A stretch of DNA of 64,000 bases from Mycobacterium kyorinense (GCF_001672775.1 NZ_LZKJ01000080.1:1-64000); one strand, 5' to 3'. Shown: positions 48,151-60,782, counted from the stretch's first letter. Translations and numbers: made by a program. Notes: generated from the letters alone by a model not told the origin.

Positions 48151-48858
48151 ATGACTAACTGGATGCTGCGTGGTCTGGTCTTTGCCGCCGCGATGGTCGT
48201 CGTCCGCCTGTTCCAGGGCGCATTGATCAACGCCTTTCAGACTGCGGCCGCGATGATCAGCATTGTGCTGCTGCTGCTCTTCCTCGTCGGTGTCGTGGTG
48301 TGGGGCGTGATCGACGGCCGCGCTGACGCCAGGGCGCACCCCGATCCGGACCGTCGCGACGACCTGGCGATGACCTGGCTGCTGGCCGGCTTGGTCGCCG
48401 GGATACTGAGCGGCGCGGTCGCGTGGTTGATCGGACTGCTCTACAAGGGCCTCTATGTCGGTGGGCTGATCAACGAGATCACGACGTTCGCCGCCTTCAC
48501 CGCGCTGCTGGTGTTTTTGGGTGGCATCGGCGGGGCGACGGTCGGGCGTTGGCGCACCGACCGCAAGGGTGATTACGCCCCCCGCCCCGGCGCTGAGGAG
48601 GACCGGGTCGACACCGACGTGTTCGCCGCCGTCCGGCCCGACGACGCGACGGCTGCGGCCGAGGGCGGCGCGATGCGCCAGGAGCAGGCCGGTGCGGTCG
48701 CCACCGCCGAGCGCGATGAGCACACCGCGCCGCAACCGGCCTACAGCGAGTCGCCGACCGAAGAAATCAAGCTGGCCGACTACGACCAGGAGACCGCCGC
48801 GGCGGCCGAGGCGGAGCAGACCGAGCCGACTCCCAAAACCGAGAAAGATCAGCGCTAA
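48151..48858 (+). CDS. B-4DMT family membrane transporter-like protein (Rv2536-like)
   Basis: A 235-residue protein with four membrane segments in the first ~135 residues (for example [76 protein letters not shown]) and a long acidic, Ala/Glu-rich cytoplasmic tail (about 150-235). The four-segment part is the B-4DMT pattern; transport substrate unknown. It is divergent from pepQ (34-bp gap) and its TAA overlaps the end of the convergent aroQ gene. Confidence 0.85.
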   Translation: MTNWMLRGLVFAAAMVVVRLFQGALINAFQTAAAMISIVLLLLFLVGVVVWGVIDGRADARAHPDPDRRDDLAMTWLLAGLVAGILSGAVAWLIGLLYKGLYVGGLINEITTFAAFTALLVFLGGIGGATVGRWRTDRKGDYAPRPGAEEDRVDTDVFAAVRPDDATAAAEGGAMRQEQAGAVATAERDEHTAPQPAYSESPTEEIKLADYDQETAAAAEAEQTEPTPKTEKDQR

Positions 48859-49283
48859 ACGCCGGCCAGGTAGCGCAGCGCCAGCAGATAACCCTCTACG
48901 CCGAGGCCGACGATCACCCCACTGGCGATCGGACTCAGGTACGAGTGACGCCGAAACTCCTCGCGGGCATACACATTGGAGATATGCACCTCGATCAACG
49001 GCGCGCGTAGCTCGGTGCACGCGTCACGCAGCGCCACCGACGTGTGGGTCAGGCCGCCGGCGTTGAGGATCACCGGCTCTCCGGCATCGGCGGCGCCATG
49101 AATCCACTCCAGCAGCTGTGCTTCATTATCGCTTTGCCGCACAACCACTTTCAGCCCAAGCTCAGTGGCCTCGCGCTCGATCATGGCGGCCAGGTCGTCG
49201 TGGGTGGTGTCGCCGTACACGTCGGGTTCCCGGCGGCCCAGCCGGCCCAGATTGGGTCCATTGATCACGTTGACGGTTGTCAT
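48855..49283 (-). CDS. aroQ: 3-Dehydroquinate dehydratase, type II
   Basis: Third step of the shikimate pathway. The 142-residue protein forms dodecamers in this family. Motifs: [17 protein letters not shown] with the catalytic Tyr (about 7-23), [15 protein letters not shown] (about 50), [17 protein letters not shown] (about 72-88) and [20 protein letters not shown] with the His (about 98-117). The ATG at 49283 begins [12 protein letters not shown] 67-bp gap with a small GC-rich palindrome separates it from aroB. Confidence 0.96.
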   Translation of the reverse strand: MTTVNVINGPNLGRLGRREPDVYGDTTHDDLAAMIEREATELGLKVVVRQSDNEAQLLEWIHGAADAGEPVILNAGGLTHTSVALRDACTELRAPLIEVHISNVYAREEFRRHSYLSPIASGVIVGLGVEGYLLALRYLAGV

Positions 49284-49350
49284 AAGCGCCACTCTCCCCC
49301 GCAAGCGGGCGGTACCCCCGCGATCCCGGCGACATCGTTGTCGGCGCGCG

Positions 49351-51100
<1,750 letters not shown>

Positions 51101-51101
<1 letters not shown>

Positions 51102-52306
51102 TACCCCGACACCCGAGCTTGGGCGGCGGGTTGCCGCTCGGCGACGGTGCGCAGGTAAGCGTCGATGTTGCGGCGGGTTTCGGTCAGTGAATCACCGCCG
51201 AACTTCTCCAGCACCGCACGGGCCAACACCAGCGCCACCATCGTCTCGACCACCACGCCGGCGGCCGGCACCGCGCACACATCGGAGCGCTGATGTATGG
51301 CGACGGCCTCGTCACCGGTGGCCATGTCGACGGTGGCCAGTGCCCGCGGCACGGTGGAAATCGGCTTCATCGCCGCACGCACCCGCAGCGGCTGACCGTT
51401 GGTCATGCCGCCTTCCAGGCCGCCGGCCCGGTTGGTCGAGCGGACGATGCCGTCGGGCCCGGGATACATCTCGTCGTGGGCGCGGCTGCCGCGGCGGCGG
51501 GCGGTGTCAAACCCGTCACCGATGCCCACGCCCTTGATCGCCTGGATGCCCATGACCGCGGCCGCGAGTTGACTGTCGAGCCGGTTGTCGCCGCTGGTGA
51601 ACGATCCAAGGCCGACCGGCAGGCCCACCGCGACGGCCTCCACCACGCCGCCGAGAGTGTCGCCGTCCTTCTTGGCGGCTTCGATCTCGGCGATCATGGC
51701 TTGTTCGGCCGCCTTGTCGTAGGCCCGCACCGGACTGGCGTCGATCGCGGCGAGGTCTTCGGGCTGCGGCGGCGGGCCGTCGTAGGGCTCCGACGCGCCG
51801 ATGGACACCACATGGGAGAGCACTTCGACGCCGAGGGCCTGGCGCAGGAACAGCCGGGCGACGGTGCCGGCGGCGACGCGGGCGGCGGTCTCGCGGGCGC
51901 TGGCCCGCTCCAGCACCGGGCGGGCGTCGTCGAAGCCGTACTTGAGCATGCCGGCATAGTCGGCGTGGCCGGGCCGCGGCCGGGTCAGCGGCGCGTTGCG
52001 GGCCACCTCGAGCGCGGCCGCGTCGACCGGGTCGGCAGCCATCACCTCTTCCCACTTGGGCCATTCGGTGTTGCCGATCTCGATGGCGATCGGGCCGCCC
52101 AACGTGCTGCCGTGGCGCACTCCGGCCAAGACGGTGACCTGGTCGCGTTCGAACTTCATCCGGGCGCCGCGGCCGTAGCCGAGGCGGCGGCGGGCCAGTT
52201 GGTCGGCGATGTCCTCGGTGGTGACGGTGACTCCGGCGACCATGCCCTCGACCACGGCCACCAGCGCACGGCCGTGGGATTCACCAGCTGTGGTCCAACG
52301 CAACAC
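51101..52306 (-). CDS. aroC: Chorismate synthase
   Basis: Last common step to chorismate, using reduced FMN. The 401-residue protein has [18 protein letters not shown] at its start, [19 protein letters not shown] (about 104-122) followed by [14 protein letters not shown], and [15 protein letters not shown] near 330-344. GTG at 52306 is preferred because GGAGG lies nine bases upstream; an ATG nine bases earlier would sit directly on that ribosome site. It heads the aroC-aroK-aroB-aroQ unit, as in H37Rv (there called aroF). Confidence 0.96.
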
Positions 52307-52526
52307 GTGTCCCATCCTCCCACGCCGGGTTCTCACCACCCAAAAGCCGGCGCCAACGCCCAACGTGAAACCGTTGCGAAAAATGCGCCCGAATCTCGCA
52401 GTGGCTTCACGTTCGACGAGCCATACGGTCTAGGCAATACCTTCCCAGCCGAACCATGCCTGAGCGCAGTCCGGCCAGCGTAGCGTTCTTGACGCTCAGC
52501 AACCGCCATTCAGGAGCGGACTCGAT

Positions 52527-53594
52527 ATGGGACAGCAGTATCGGATAGCACATGTCGGCACCGGCTACACCGGCTCCATCGCGCTTCGACAGATCCTCAG
52601 ATCGCCACGTTTCAAGCTGGTCGGCCAACTCGTTCACAGCCACGACAAGGCCGGCACAGACTCCGGCAAACTAATCAACGAGTCCCCCGTTGGTGTGGTG
52701 GCCACTGACAGCTTTGACGATCTGCTTGCACTGGACGCCGACTGCGTTAGCTACTTCGCAGCTGTATCCGGCCGCGAAGCTAGCGAGATCGCTGACCAGA
52801 TATCCGCAATACTCGCCAGCGGAAAAAATGTCGTGACACCGTCATATCACGCGTTATTTCACCCACCTTCTCTTGACGACGCCTTGAGAGAAAAGCTGGA
52901 AGCGGCATGCCGGCGAGGGAACAGCTCCCTGCTGGCAACCGGTATCGCGCCGGGCTTCGCCACCGACATCCTTGCCGTGCACGCGGCGAGTATGTGTGAA
53001 CTGCCCGCAAAGGTCGCGGTCGAGGAACGTATTCCGTGCGGGGCTTATCGGGTGCCCGGTTTCTTCGCGATGCTGGGCTTCGGTCGAACGGCTGAACAGG
53101 ACGCGCAGATTTATCGGCCTGGATCAATGATCGCGACCGTCACCCCGCCCCTACGACTCCTGGCCCAAGGACTGGGCTTGCGACTTGACGAAGTCCGCGA
53201 GTACCGGGACGTCGCGATTGCCGATCGTCATTACCGCTTCGACGCCGGTGAGATCCCGGCCGGCACGATCGCCAGTGTGCGGATGCGCTTCGACGGCATC
53301 GTCGCTGGTCAGCCGCGGTTGCGTTATTCATCGATCTGGTCGATGCCCGATGAGGCGGTCGAAGACTGGCAGCCCGCCATTGCGTCCGGTAGCCCGACTC
53401 GACGGCTCACTCGAATTTCCGTCGAAGGCGATCCCCCGGTTCAACTCGACTCTGCGCTCAATGGCGGCGAGCTGCCCGGCTCAACTGCTACCGCGGCCCG
53501 GGTGGTGAACGCGATTCCAGCAGTGTGTGCGGCCAACCCAGGTATTCTCAGCGCGCTTGACCTCGTCGTTACCGCCCAGGCCGCGCCGAGCTAA
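52527..53594 (+). CDS. Dihydrodipicolinate reductase-like NAD(P)-dependent dehydrogenase
   Basis: A 355-residue protein. The N-terminal Rossmann motif HVGTGYTGSIALRQIL (about 9-24) and the following LVHSHDKAGTDSGKL resemble DapB-like proteins and 2,4-diaminopentanoate dehydrogenases. A typical ATGIAPGFATDILAV loop (about 138-152) closes the first domain; the second domain is beta-rich. Substrate is unknown; a true DapB role is unlikely because of the length. GGAG lies ten bases before the ATG. H37Rv has unrelated genes at this place (after aroF), so this is an accessory site. Confidence 0.8.
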   Translation: MGQQYRIAHVGTGYTGSIALRQILRSPRFKLVGQLVHSHDKAGTDSGKLINESPVGVVATDSFDDLLALDADCVSYFAAVSGREASEIADQISAILASGKNVVTPSYHALFHPPSLDDALREKLEAACRRGNSSLLATGIAPGFATDILAVHAASMCELPAKVAVEERIPCGAYRVPGFFAMLGFGRTAEQDAQIYRPGSMIATVTPPLRLLAQGLGLRLDEVREYRDVAIADRHYRFDAGEIPAGTIASVRMRFDGIVAGQPRLRYSSIWSMPDEAVEDWQPAIASGSPTRRLTRISVEGDPPVQLDSALNGGELPGSTATAARVVNAIPAVCAANPGILSALDLVVTAQAAPS

Positions 53595-53686
53595 GCCAAC
53601 GGCACCGGGACGATCCCCAATCGCTGCTCCTCGAACGTGCGTTGTCGAGACACGTGAAGCTCCCGGGCCTTCGTATTGTCAGTAAT

Positions 53687-54403
53687 TCACAGCGGAAGGT
53701 CACTCAGCTTGCCCCGCACACTGCTCGCCGCCGCGATGTAGTCGCGCAGCTCGGGTGAAATCAGGTCGGCAACCGTTAACAGATCCGCAAGCCGGTCGAG
53801 CAGATGGCGGGTCGTCAAGCTCAGTACACCTCGCCCCGTCTCGCGCCGCAGTAGCGGTTCATGGTGTGCGATCCGGTTGCGGAGCTGATGCAGTCGACCG
53901 ACCGGATCGTCCACCGCTCGCCGGCTCGTGCCAGGTCGGAAAGCCTTGTGTAGATGTGGAATCCACAGCGGATGGTGGTGCGCCGTTGTGGACAGGTAGC
54001 GCCAGAACCCAAACGTCAATTCGGCGATCACCTTGCCGGGTGGCGCACCAGGACCCGCCTCCCGCACGGCTCGCTCTATCTGCTCGCGCGGAGCACGGTT
54101 CGCATCAATTCGGGTGCCATCACGCGCTGCTCGCCATCGAACCGGAAACAACCGGTATGGGTCGGTCGTCCAATGCGGCCGGCCCGCCGTTGTGCTAGCC
54201 GTGATCGCGGCGTCGTAAGCGTTGCGCAACGCCACTTCCAGGTGCGCCAGATCATGCAGAAATACGGCCGACAAGGCGGTGTTCCATTCGTAAAGTTCGA
54301 GCGCTCGTCGTCGATCCACACCGACAGCCGCCAGATAGACCGCAAACCGTGGCCTCGACAGCCAGGCCTCCAACCATGTGCCAGGCTCCTCAGTGTCGGT
54401 CAT
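53687..54403 (-). CDS. Abi-like (AbiD/F, Abi_2 type) HEPN protein
   Basis: A 238-residue helical protein of the Abi_2 abortive-infection family. Family landmarks include the N-terminal YEWNTALSAVFLHDLAHLEVALRNAYD (about 39-65), LTFGFWRYL (about 124) and HQLRNRIAHHEPLL (about 170-183), which contains the HEPN RNase motif R-x4-H (RNRIAH). Abi/HEPN proteins cleave RNA to stop phage spread and act as toxins. A strong RNA hairpin lies just upstream on the same strand, where AbiF-associated RNAs are found. H37Rv lacks it at this place, so it was probably acquired. Confidence 0.82.
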   Translation of the reverse strand: MTDTEEPGTWLEAWLSRPRFAVYLAAVGVDRRRALELYEWNTALSAVFLHDLAHLEVALRNAYDAAITASTTAGRPHWTTDPYRLFPVRWRAARDGTRIDANRAPREQIERAVREAGPGAPPGKVIAELTFGFWRYLSTTAHHHPLWIPHLHKAFRPGTSRRAVDDPVGRLHQLRNRIAHHEPLLRRETGRGVLSLTTRHLLDRLADLLTVADLISPELRDYIAAASSVRGKLSDLPL

Positions 54404-54409
54404 TGCCGG

Positions 54410-54480
54410 TAAACTTCGTCGTGCACTGCCCCGGATGACCCCTGTCCCTTACGGGTCATGTCGCCGGGGCTTTGTTCACT
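54410..54480 (-). ncRNA. Structured leader RNA upstream of the Abi gene (abiF-RNA-like candidate)
   Basis: A stable hairpin is formed by GCCCCGGATGACCC (54428-54441) with GGGTCAT (54453-54459) and CCGGGGC (54464-54470), interrupted by a 4-nt bulge. On the minus strand it is transcribed 25 to 67 bases ahead of the Abi ATG, then runs into the gene. Rfam describes abiF RNAs in this position for AbiF-type genes, and such RNAs can be antitoxins. A plus-strand reading gives a hairpin followed by TTTGTT, so a terminator is the alternative. Confidence 0.5.
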
Positions 54481-54651
54481 TCCGATGATTTTCTTCCGCT
54501 GCGGCAGCAACTGTGCGAGACAACGCGCCAGCGTCAACGGCGGCCTTGAGCCGTCGCCCACGACGACAACCGGTCTAGGTTCCGCTGGATCGGTCCCCGA
54601 GTTGGATCTGGCGTTGTCCATGTCGACCTACCTACCAGGAAGGTACGACGA

Positions 54652-55065
54652 CTACAGCGCCGCCAACCCCACCGCCGCCAGGCTCGCCAGGCACATCGCG
54701 GGGCCGTGCGGCACGGTGCGGACACCCCGAAGCAGGGCGACCACTCCCGTCGCCGCGGTCAACAGCGGCGCGCCCAGCGCCGCCAGTACCCACACGTCGA
54801 CGCCGAAGCGGCCGGTCAGCGCGCCCAGCCCGAGCGCCAGCTTCACATCGCCGGCGCCCATCGCCGAGGGCGACGCCAGATGCACCAGCAGATACACCGC
54901 GGCCAGCCCCGAGCCACCGGCCAGCGCCGGCACACCGCGACCGGCAATCACGGCGACCAGCAGAATCACCGCGGCCCCCGGCAGCGTCAACCAGTTGGGC
55001 AACCGCCGCTGCATCAGGTCATGGCCACTCAACAAGCCCATCCACAGCAACACCGCCGCCGTCAC
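54652..55065 (-). CDS. Prepilin peptidase A24-type membrane protein (Rv2551c-like)
   Basis: A 137-residue protein with about five membrane segments. It has the aspartates of A24 peptidases: DLMQRRLPNWL (about 16-26) and SAMGAGDVKLALGLGAL (about 67-83), including the GxGD motif. The N-terminal methyltransferase domain of full PilD is absent, as in Rv2551c and other small TadV/CpaA-like enzymes. Processing of a Flp/Tad-type or similar prepilin is plausible but no pilin gene is in the window. GTG start; aroE ends 9 bp upstream. Confidence 0.86.
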   Translation of the reverse strand: MTAAVLLWMGLLSGHDLMQRRLPNWLTLPGAAVILLVAVIAGRGVPALAGGSGLAAVYLLVHLASPSAMGAGDVKLALGLGALTGRFGVDVWVLAALGAPLLTAATGVVALLRGVRTVPHGPAMCLASLAAVGLAAL

Positions 55066-55074
55066 GGCGGGAGG

Positions 55075-55869
55075 CTAACCCAGTGCCGCGGTCATCGCCG
55101 CTCGGGGCGCGGGTTGGCCTGTGAATTGTTCGACCTGCGCGAACGCCTGGTGCAGCAGCATCTGCAGGCCGTTGATCACCCGCCCGCCGGCCGCGCCGAC
55201 CGCGGCGGCCAGCGGCGTCGGCCACGGGTCGTAGACGGCGTCCAACAAGACCGGCACCCCGGCCAACGCGTCCGCGTAACGCTCGGCCACCTCCGCAGGC
55301 AAGGTATTGACCAGCACCGTCGCTTCCTCGAGCCGGGCGCTACTGTCGAGCTCGCAGAACCGGGTCGCCACGCCGATCCGCTCACCCAGCTGCACCAATC
55401 GGGCGGCTTTGTCGGGGTTGCGCGCGACGACGGTGATGCCGCTGACACCGAGTTCGGCCAGCGCCACCACCACCGCCGGTGCGGTGCCGCCGGAGCCGGA
55501 CACCACCGCGTGTCCCGACGCGGTGCCGAGCGCGCCGACGACGCCGTCGACGTCGGTGTTGTCAGCCCGCCAGCCGCGGGCCGTGCGCACCAGCGTGTTG
55601 GCCGAGCCGACCAGCTCGGCGCGCGGGGTCCGCTCGTCGGCGTACGCCAGCGCGGCGAACTTTCCCGGCATCGTCACCGAGACACCAACCCATTCCGGCC
55701 CGAAAGCGCCGACGACGGCCGGCAGTTCGTCGGCGCCGCATTCGATGCGGTCGTAGGTCCAGTCCTGCAGGCCCAACGCGCGGTAGGCCGCCAGATGCAG
55801 TTGCGGGGAGCGCGAATGCGCGATCGGCGAGCCGAGGACGCCCGCCCGTCTACCGCGCGCTGCGCTCAT
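55075..55869 (-). CDS. aroE: Shikimate dehydrogenase
   Basis: NADPH-dependent reduction of 3-dehydroshikimate. The 264-residue protein has the shikimate site GSPIAHSRSPQLH (about 13-25), the catalytic Lys in VTMPGKFAAL (about 61-70), DNTDVDGVVGAL (about 98) and the nucleotide-binding GSGGTAPAVVVAL (about 120). It is placed away from the aroC-Q unit, as in H37Rv (Rv2552c). The ATG overlaps the mltG stop. Confidence 0.93.
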   Translation of the reverse strand: MSAARGRRAGVLGSPIAHSRSPQLHLAAYRALGLQDWTYDRIECGADELPAVVGAFGPEWVGVSVTMPGKFAALAYADERTPRAELVGSANTLVRTARGWRADNTDVDGVVGALGTASGHAVVSGSGGTAPAVVVALAELGVSGITVVARNPDKAARLVQLGERIGVATRFCELDSSARLEEATVLVNTLPAEVAERYADALAGVPVLLDAVYDPWPTPLAAAVGAAGGRVINGLQMLLHQAFAQVEQFTGQPAPRAAMTAALG

Positions 55870-57113
55870 CGCGCGGAGTCGAGGACACCGTTGTGTTTGG
55901 CCAGCTCGATATTGGCCAGATGCTGCTGGTAGTCCCGGGTGAACAGGGTGGTGCCCTGCGCGTCGATGGTGACGAAGTACAGCCAGTCACCGGGCTCGGG
56001 GTGCTCGGCGGCCGACAGGGCGTCGGTGCCGGGCGAACAGATCGGCGTGGCAGGCAGCCCCTCGGACATGTAGGTGTTCCAGGGTGTGGACTGCGCGCGG
56101 TCGGCGTCGGTGGTGGCGACTTCCCGGCGGTCCAGCGGATAGTTCACCGTCGAGTCGAATTCCAGCGTGCGATGCTCGGCGAGCCGGTTGTAGATGACTT
56201 GGGCCACCTTCGGGAAGTCCTCCGGCGTGGCCTCGCGTTGCACCAGCGACGCCACCACCAGCACCGCGTGTGGGGACAGGTTCATCGCCTTGGCGGTGTC
56301 GAGCAGCCCGGATTTCACGTAGTTGACGGCGCTGGTGCTGATCAGCGTCGACAGAATCGATTGCGGGGAGGCCGACGGGTTGACGTTGAACGTCCCCGGG
56401 GCGATCAAACCCTCGATCCGGCGATGATCAGCGCCCATCCGGGTCATCGGCTCGACGGCCCACCCGGGCACTCCCAGCTTCGCCGGCGGCGTGTCGGCAG
56501 CCGCGGTCCGCAGGTCGGTCACCGACGCGCAGTGCCGGTCCCCGTCGAGCTCCACGCAGGTGGCCCGCGAGATCAGGGTGAAAATGCCGGGCGTCGCGGC
56601 GTTGGTCTTGACGTCGGTGGTGTCGTCGAGCTGGCGGCCCTCCGGGATGACCAGCCTGCCCACCCGGCTGTCGGGGTCGGTGAGCCGCTGGACCGCCGAC
56701 GATGCGGGGATCTCGGTGCGCATCCGGTAGAAGCCGGGCTGAATGGCCGAGATCGCGGAGTTGCCGTGTGCGGCGTCGATGAACGCCCGGACCGTGCGGA
56801 CCACGCCGCGATCATGCAGGGTCTCGCCGATTGCGGTGGTCGAGTCGCCGGCCTGGATCTGGATGACCACATCCTGTTTGCCGCTGCCGCGGTAGTCGTT
56901 CGTCGAGCCGAAGGTGTGCCACAACTTGGAACCGACGAAGACGGCCGCGATGACTACGACGATGAGCAGGACCGCGGCGAATCCTCCGGCGATCCGCCGG
57001 CGCCGGCGGCCGCGCTCGGCGCGGATCCGTTCCGCGCGCGTCATCGTGCGGCGAGCGGGCCCAACCGCAACAGGTTGAGCCCGGGGCCGGCCGCGTCCGC
57101 CGCCGTCACGCAC
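55866..57113 (-). CDS. mltG: Endolytic murein transglycosylase MltG
   Basis: A 415-residue YceG-like protein that cuts nascent glycan strands. An Arg-rich cytoplasmic tail (about 28-38) precedes one membrane segment ([20 protein letters not shown], about 40-59), a LysM-like region, and the catalytic YceG domain with [25 protein letters not shown] (catalytic Glu about 288) and the later [21 protein letters not shown] (about 346-366). GTG at 57113 overlaps ruvX by 8 bases. Rv2553c is the counterpart. Confidence 0.93.
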   Translation of the reverse strand: MRDGGGRGRPRAQPVAVGPARRTMTRAERIRAERGRRRRRIAGGFAAVLLIVVVIAAVFVGSKLWHTFGSTNDYRGSGKQDVVIQIQAGDSTTAIGETLHDRGVVRTVRAFIDAAHGNSAISAIQPGFYRMRTEIPASSAVQRLTDPDSRVGRLVIPEGRQLDDTTDVKTNAATPGIFTLISRATCVELDGDRHCASVTDLRTAAADTPPAKLGVPGWAVEPMTRMGADHRRIEGLIAPGTFNVNPSASPQSILSTLISTSAVNYVKSGLLDTAKAMNLSPHAVLVVASLVQREATPEDFPKVAQVIYNRLAEHRTLEFDSTVNYPLDRREVATTDADRAQSTPWNTYMSEGLPATPICSPGTDALSAAEHPEPGDWLYFVTIDAQGTTLFTRDYQQHLANIELAKHNGVLDSAR

Positions 57114-57606
57114 CGTTGACCTCCCCGGGCAGCGCGGCGCGGCGTTGGTCGAGCCACCCCTGCAGGATCGCCACCGCCGCCGCCTGATCGATCACCCCGC
57201 GCTGGCCCTTGGCCCGCACACCTGCCTCCCGCAGGGATCGCTGCGCGGTGACCGTCGTCAGCCGCTCGTCGGCCAGCCGCACCGGGACCGGCGCGATCCG
57301 GCGGGCCAGCAGATCGGCCAACTCGATCGCGTCGCGGGCCGACGGGCCGGTGCGATCGGCCAGGGTGCGCGGCAGCCCGACGACCACCTCGACCGCCTCG
57401 AGTTCGGCGACCAACTCAGCGAGCCGGCGCAGATGGCTGCCGGACCGGTCGCGGCGCACGGTCTCCACCGGAGTGGCCAGGATCCCGTCCGGGTCACTAC
57501 AGGCCACACCGATGCGCACGCTGCCGGCGTCGACACCGAGCCGCCGGCCCCGCCCGGGGTCGTCCCGACCCGGGCGATCCGGAAGGCGGTGCGCTGCAGT
57601 GTCCAC
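57106..57606 (-). CDS. ruvX: Holliday-junction resolvase-like / pre-16S rRNA nuclease YqgF (RuvX)
   Basis: A 166-residue RNase-H-fold protein. The first acidic motif is in [16 protein letters not shown] (about 24-39), the second in [16 protein letters not shown] (about 73-88) and the third in [17 protein letters not shown] plus a C-terminal [15 protein letters not shown] (Asp about 147). In E. coli YqgF trims 16S rRNA; Mtb RuvX is reported to act on branched DNA. The GTG start directly follows the alaS stop. Confidence 0.92.
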   Translation of the reverse strand: MDTAAHRLPDRPGRDDPGRGRRLGVDAGSVRIGVACSDPDGILATPVETVRRDRSGSHLRRLAELVAELEAVEVVVGLPRTLADRTGPSARDAIELADLLARRIAPVPVRLADERLTTVTAQRSLREAGVRAKGQRGVIDQAAAVAILQGWLDQRRAALPGEVNGA

Positions 57607-60300
57607 TCAGCTGACCCGCGCAATCTGCGCTCGCAGCGCATCGAGCGCGGCGTCGATGCCCGTCGGGTCCTTGCCCGAGCCCTGAGCCAGATCCGGTTTG
57701 CCTCCGCCGCGGCCGGACACCGCGCCGGCCAGCTGCTTGACCAGGTCGTCGGCGCGGAACCCGAGATCCTGGGCGGCCGGGTTGGTGGCGACCGCATACG
57801 GCACTGTGCCGCTGTCGCCTTCGGCGATCAACGCGACGACGGCCGGATCGTTGCCGAGTTTGCCGCGGATATCACCGACCAGCGAACGCAGATCACCGGC
57901 CGTCATTCCCGCCGACATCCGCTGCGCCACCACACGCACGTTACCGATGCGCTGTGCCCCGGCTGCGGCGTTCACCGCAGCGGCGCGGGCATTCGCCAGC
58001 CGCGCGCGTTCGAGCTCTTTCTCGGCGGCCTTGAGACGCTCCACCAGGTTGGCCACCCGGGCGGGCACCTCCTCCGAAGGCACCTTCAGCGACGACGCCA
58101 ACCCCGCCATCAGCGCGCGTTCCTTGGCCAGGTGCTTGAACGACTCCAGCCCGACGTAGGCCTCCACGCGGCGTATCCCGGAGCCCACCGAAGACTCCCC
58201 CAGGATGGTCACCGGACCGATCTGCGCCGAATTGTGCACGTGCGTGCCGCCACAGAGTTCCAGCGAGAACGGCCCGCCGATTTCGACGACCCGCACCTCG
58301 TCGGGGTAGCTTTCGCCGAACAGCGCCAGCGCGCCCATCGCCTTGGCCTTGTCGAGTTGCTCGGTGAACGTGTGCACCTCGAAATCGGCCTGCACCGCCT
58401 GGTTGGTCACTTCTTCGATCTGGCTGCGCTGCTCGTCGGTCAACGCGCCCTGCCAGTTGAAGTCGAACCGCAGATAGCCCGGCCGATTCAGCGAGCCAGC
58501 CTGAACGGCGTTGGGGCCCAGCACTTGTCGCAACGCGGCGTGCACCATGTGGGTGCCCGAATGTCCCTGGGTGGCGCCCTTGCGCCAGCCGGCGTCGACC
58601 GCCGCGACGACGGTGTCGCCCTCGACGAATTCGCCGGACTCCACGTTGACGCGGTGCACCCACAGGGTTTTGGCGACCTTCTGCACATCGCTGACCGCCG
58701 CCCGGGCGGTCTCGCCGGCGCCGGTGCCACTGATCGTGCCGGAGTCGGCGACCTGCCCGCCGGATTCGGCGTAAAGCGGCGTGCGGTCCAAGACCAGCTC
58801 GACGCGATCAGCGCCATCGGTGCCGTGGGCGATCACCGGGACCCGCTTGCCGTCGACGAAAATGCCCAGAATCCGTGCCTCCGAGGTCAATTCGTCGAAG
58901 CCGGTGAACTCGGTCGGGCCGGCGTCCACCAACTCGCGGTAGGCGCTCAGGTCGGCGTGGGCGTGTTTGCGCGCGGCGGCGTCGGCTTTGGCCCGGCTGC
59001 GCTGCTGGGCCATCAACTCCCGGAAGCCGGCTTCGTCGACCTGCAGCCCCGCTTCGGCGGCCATCTCGAGCGTCAGCTCGATCGGAAACCCGTAGGTGTC
59101 GTGCAGCGTGAAGGCATCCGGTCCGGTCAGCACCGTGGCGCCCGACGCTTTGGTGGCGCCGGCCACCTCCTCGAACAGCCGTGAACCCGACGCCAGGGTG
59201 CGGTTGAACGCGGTTTCTTCGGCCACCGCGATCCGGTTGATCCGGTCGAAGTCGGCGACGAGTTCTGGATACGACGGGCCCATCGCGTCGCGGACGGTGG
59301 CCATCAGGTCGCCCACGATGGGGTCCTCGATGCCCAGCAGCTTGGCCGAGCGGATGACCCGGCGCAGCAGCCGGCGCAGCACGTAACCGCGGCCGTCGTT
59401 GCCGGGGCTGACCCCGTCGCCGATCAGGATCGCCGCGGTGCGGCTGTGGTCGGCGATGACCCGGTAGCGCACATCGTCGTCGTGGTTGCCGACGTCGTAG
59501 GGGCGCGCCGCCACCCTGGCGACCGTGTCGATGACCGGGCGCAGCAGGTCGGTTTCGTAGACGTTGTGCACGCCCTGCAGCAGAAACGCAACCCGCTCGA
59601 CTCCCATGCCGGTGTCGATGTTCTTGCGCGGCAGCGGGCCGAGGATTTCGAAGTCCTCCTTGGTGGTGCCTTCGCCACGCTCGTTTTCCATGAACACGAG
59701 ATTCCAAATCTCGATGTAGCGTTCCTCGTTGACCGCTGGGCCGCCCTCGACGCCGAACTCCGGTCCGCGGTCGTAGTAGATCTCCGACGACGGGCCGCAC
59801 GGCCCGGGAATGCCCATTGACCAATAGTTGTCGGCCATGCCGCGGCGCTGGATCCGCTCGGCCGGCAGACCGGCGACCTCCTGCCACAATTGCGCGGCCT
59901 CGTCATCGTCGAAATAGACTGTGGCCCACATTCGTTCCGGGTCAAAGCCGTATCCGCCATCGGCGATGCTGTTGGTCAGCAAACTCCACGCCAGCTCGAT
60001 GGCACCGCGCTTGAAGTAGTCGCCGAACGAGAAATTGCCGGCCATCTGAAAAAACGTGTTGTGCCGGGTGGTGATACCGACTTCGTCGATGTCCGGCGTG
60101 CGGATGCACTTCTGGATGCTGGTGGCCGTGGGATAGGGCGGAGTGCGCTGCCCCAGAAAAAACGGCACGAACTGGACCATGCCGGCGTTGACGAACAGCA
60201 AGTTGGGGTCGTCGAGGATCACCGAGGCGCTGGGAACCTCGGTGTGGCCCGCTTTCACGAAATGATCCAGGAAACGCTTCCTGATCTCGTGTGTCTGCAC
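57607..60300 (-). CDS. alaS: Alanyl-tRNA synthetase
   Basis: Charges tRNA-Ala. The 897-residue protein has the class II core (first ~250 residues: [39 protein letters not shown]), the tRNA-recognition region, an editing domain with zinc ligands in [13 protein letters not shown] (about 577-589) and [11 protein letters not shown] (about 676-686), then a C-Ala domain. GTG at 60300 begins [10 protein letters not shown]. It is the first gene of alaS-ruvX-mltG-aroE. H37Rv counterpart Rv2555c. Confidence 0.97.
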   Translation of the reverse strand: MQTHEIRKRFLDHFVKAGHTEVPSASVILDDPNLLFVNAGMVQFVPFFLGQRTPPYPTATSIQKCIRTPDIDEVGITTRHNTFFQMAGNFSFGDYFKRGAIELAWSLLTNSIADGGYGFDPERMWATVYFDDDEAAQLWQEVAGLPAERIQRRGMADNYWSMGIPGPCGPSSEIYYDRGPEFGVEGGPAVNEERYIEIWNLVFMENERGEGTTKEDFEILGPLPRKNIDTGMGVERVAFLLQGVHNVYETDLLRPVIDTVARVAARPYDVGNHDDDVRYRVIADHSRTAAILIGDGVSPGNDGRGYVLRRLLRRVIRSAKLLGIEDPIVGDLMATVRDAMGPSYPELVADFDRINRIAVAEETAFNRTLASGSRLFEEVAGATKASGATVLTGPDAFTLHDTYGFPIELTLEMAAEAGLQVDEAGFRELMAQQRSRAKADAAARKHAHADLSAYRELVDAGPTEFTGFDELTSEARILGIFVDGKRVPVIAHGTDGADRVELVLDRTPLYAESGGQVADSGTISGTGAGETARAAVSDVQKVAKTLWVHRVNVESGEFVEGDTVVAAVDAGWRKGATQGHSGTHMVHAALRQVLGPNAVQAGSLNRPGYLRFDFNWQGALTDEQRSQIEEVTNQAVQADFEVHTFTEQLDKAKAMGALALFGESYPDEVRVVEIGGPFSLELCGGTHVHNSAQIGPVTILGESSVGSGIRRVEAYVGLESFKHLAKERALMAGLASSLKVPSEEVPARVANLVERLKAAEKELERARLANARAAAVNAAAGAQRIGNVRVVAQRMSAGMTAGDLRSLVGDIRGKLGNDPAVVALIAEGDSGTVPYAVATNPAAQDLGFRADDLVKQLAGAVSGRGGGKPDLAQGSGKDPTGIDAALDALRAQIARVS

Positions 60301-60392
60301 GTGTCCGTCGCTGTCCTTGTAATTAAATCGACCGCATTACCTTACCGGCCTGCACAGATCAGGGATCGTGCCGACCGGCGCCGCCCGGATGG

Positions 60393-60782
60393 CTACCCGC
60401 TGACGAAACTCAACCGCACCGACCGCTTGGGGTTGTCCCGGTTGAGGTCGACGAGGACCACGCTCTGCCAGGTGCCCAGCAGCGGTTCGCCACCGGCCAC
60501 CGGCACCGTCACCGACGGCGCCACCAGAGCCGGCAGCACATGGTCGGCGCCGTGGCCCGGTGAACCGTGCGCGTGGCGGTAGCGGTCGTCGCGGGGCAGC
60601 AACCGCTCCAGCGTGTCGACGAGGTCGTCGTCGGAACCGGCGCCGGTCTCGATGATCGCCACCCCGGCCGTCGCGTGCGGGACGAACACGTTGCAGAGCC
60701 CGTCTGCGCGGGCAGCGCAAAACGAGCGCACCGCCTCGGTCAAATCGACGATGCGGCGGCGCTTGGTGTCCACTTCCAGCAC
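60393..60782 (-). CDS. YjbQ family (UPF0047) protein
   Basis: A 129-residue protein with the UPF0047 features: [23 protein letters not shown] (about 29-51; histidine and Glu of the putative metal/active site), [21 protein letters not shown] (about 72-92) and [24 protein letters not shown] at the end. Some family members show weak thiamine-phosphate synthase activity; the cellular role is unclear. GTG at 60782 matches Rv2556c; a GTG at 60794 is an alternative start. Confidence 0.88.
   Translation of the reverse strand: MLEVDTKRRRIVDLTEAVRSFCAARADGLCNVFVPHATAGVAIIETGAGSDDDLVDTLERLLPRDDRYRHAHGSPGHGADHVLPALVAPSVTVPVAGGEPLLGTWQSVVLVDLNRDNPKRSVRLSFVSG

Noticed and set aside
54400..54621. 73-codon open frame overlapping the Abi start by ATGA
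   Set aside because: It runs straight through the leader hairpin, has no good ribosome site and no recognisable domain; the RNA reading explains the region better.
57145..59184. 679-codon frame opposite alaS (and similar long frames opposite carB, metK, aroC and the decarboxylase)
   Set aside because: Each lies antisense to a clearly conserved gene and has His/Arg/Gly-rich shadow composition.
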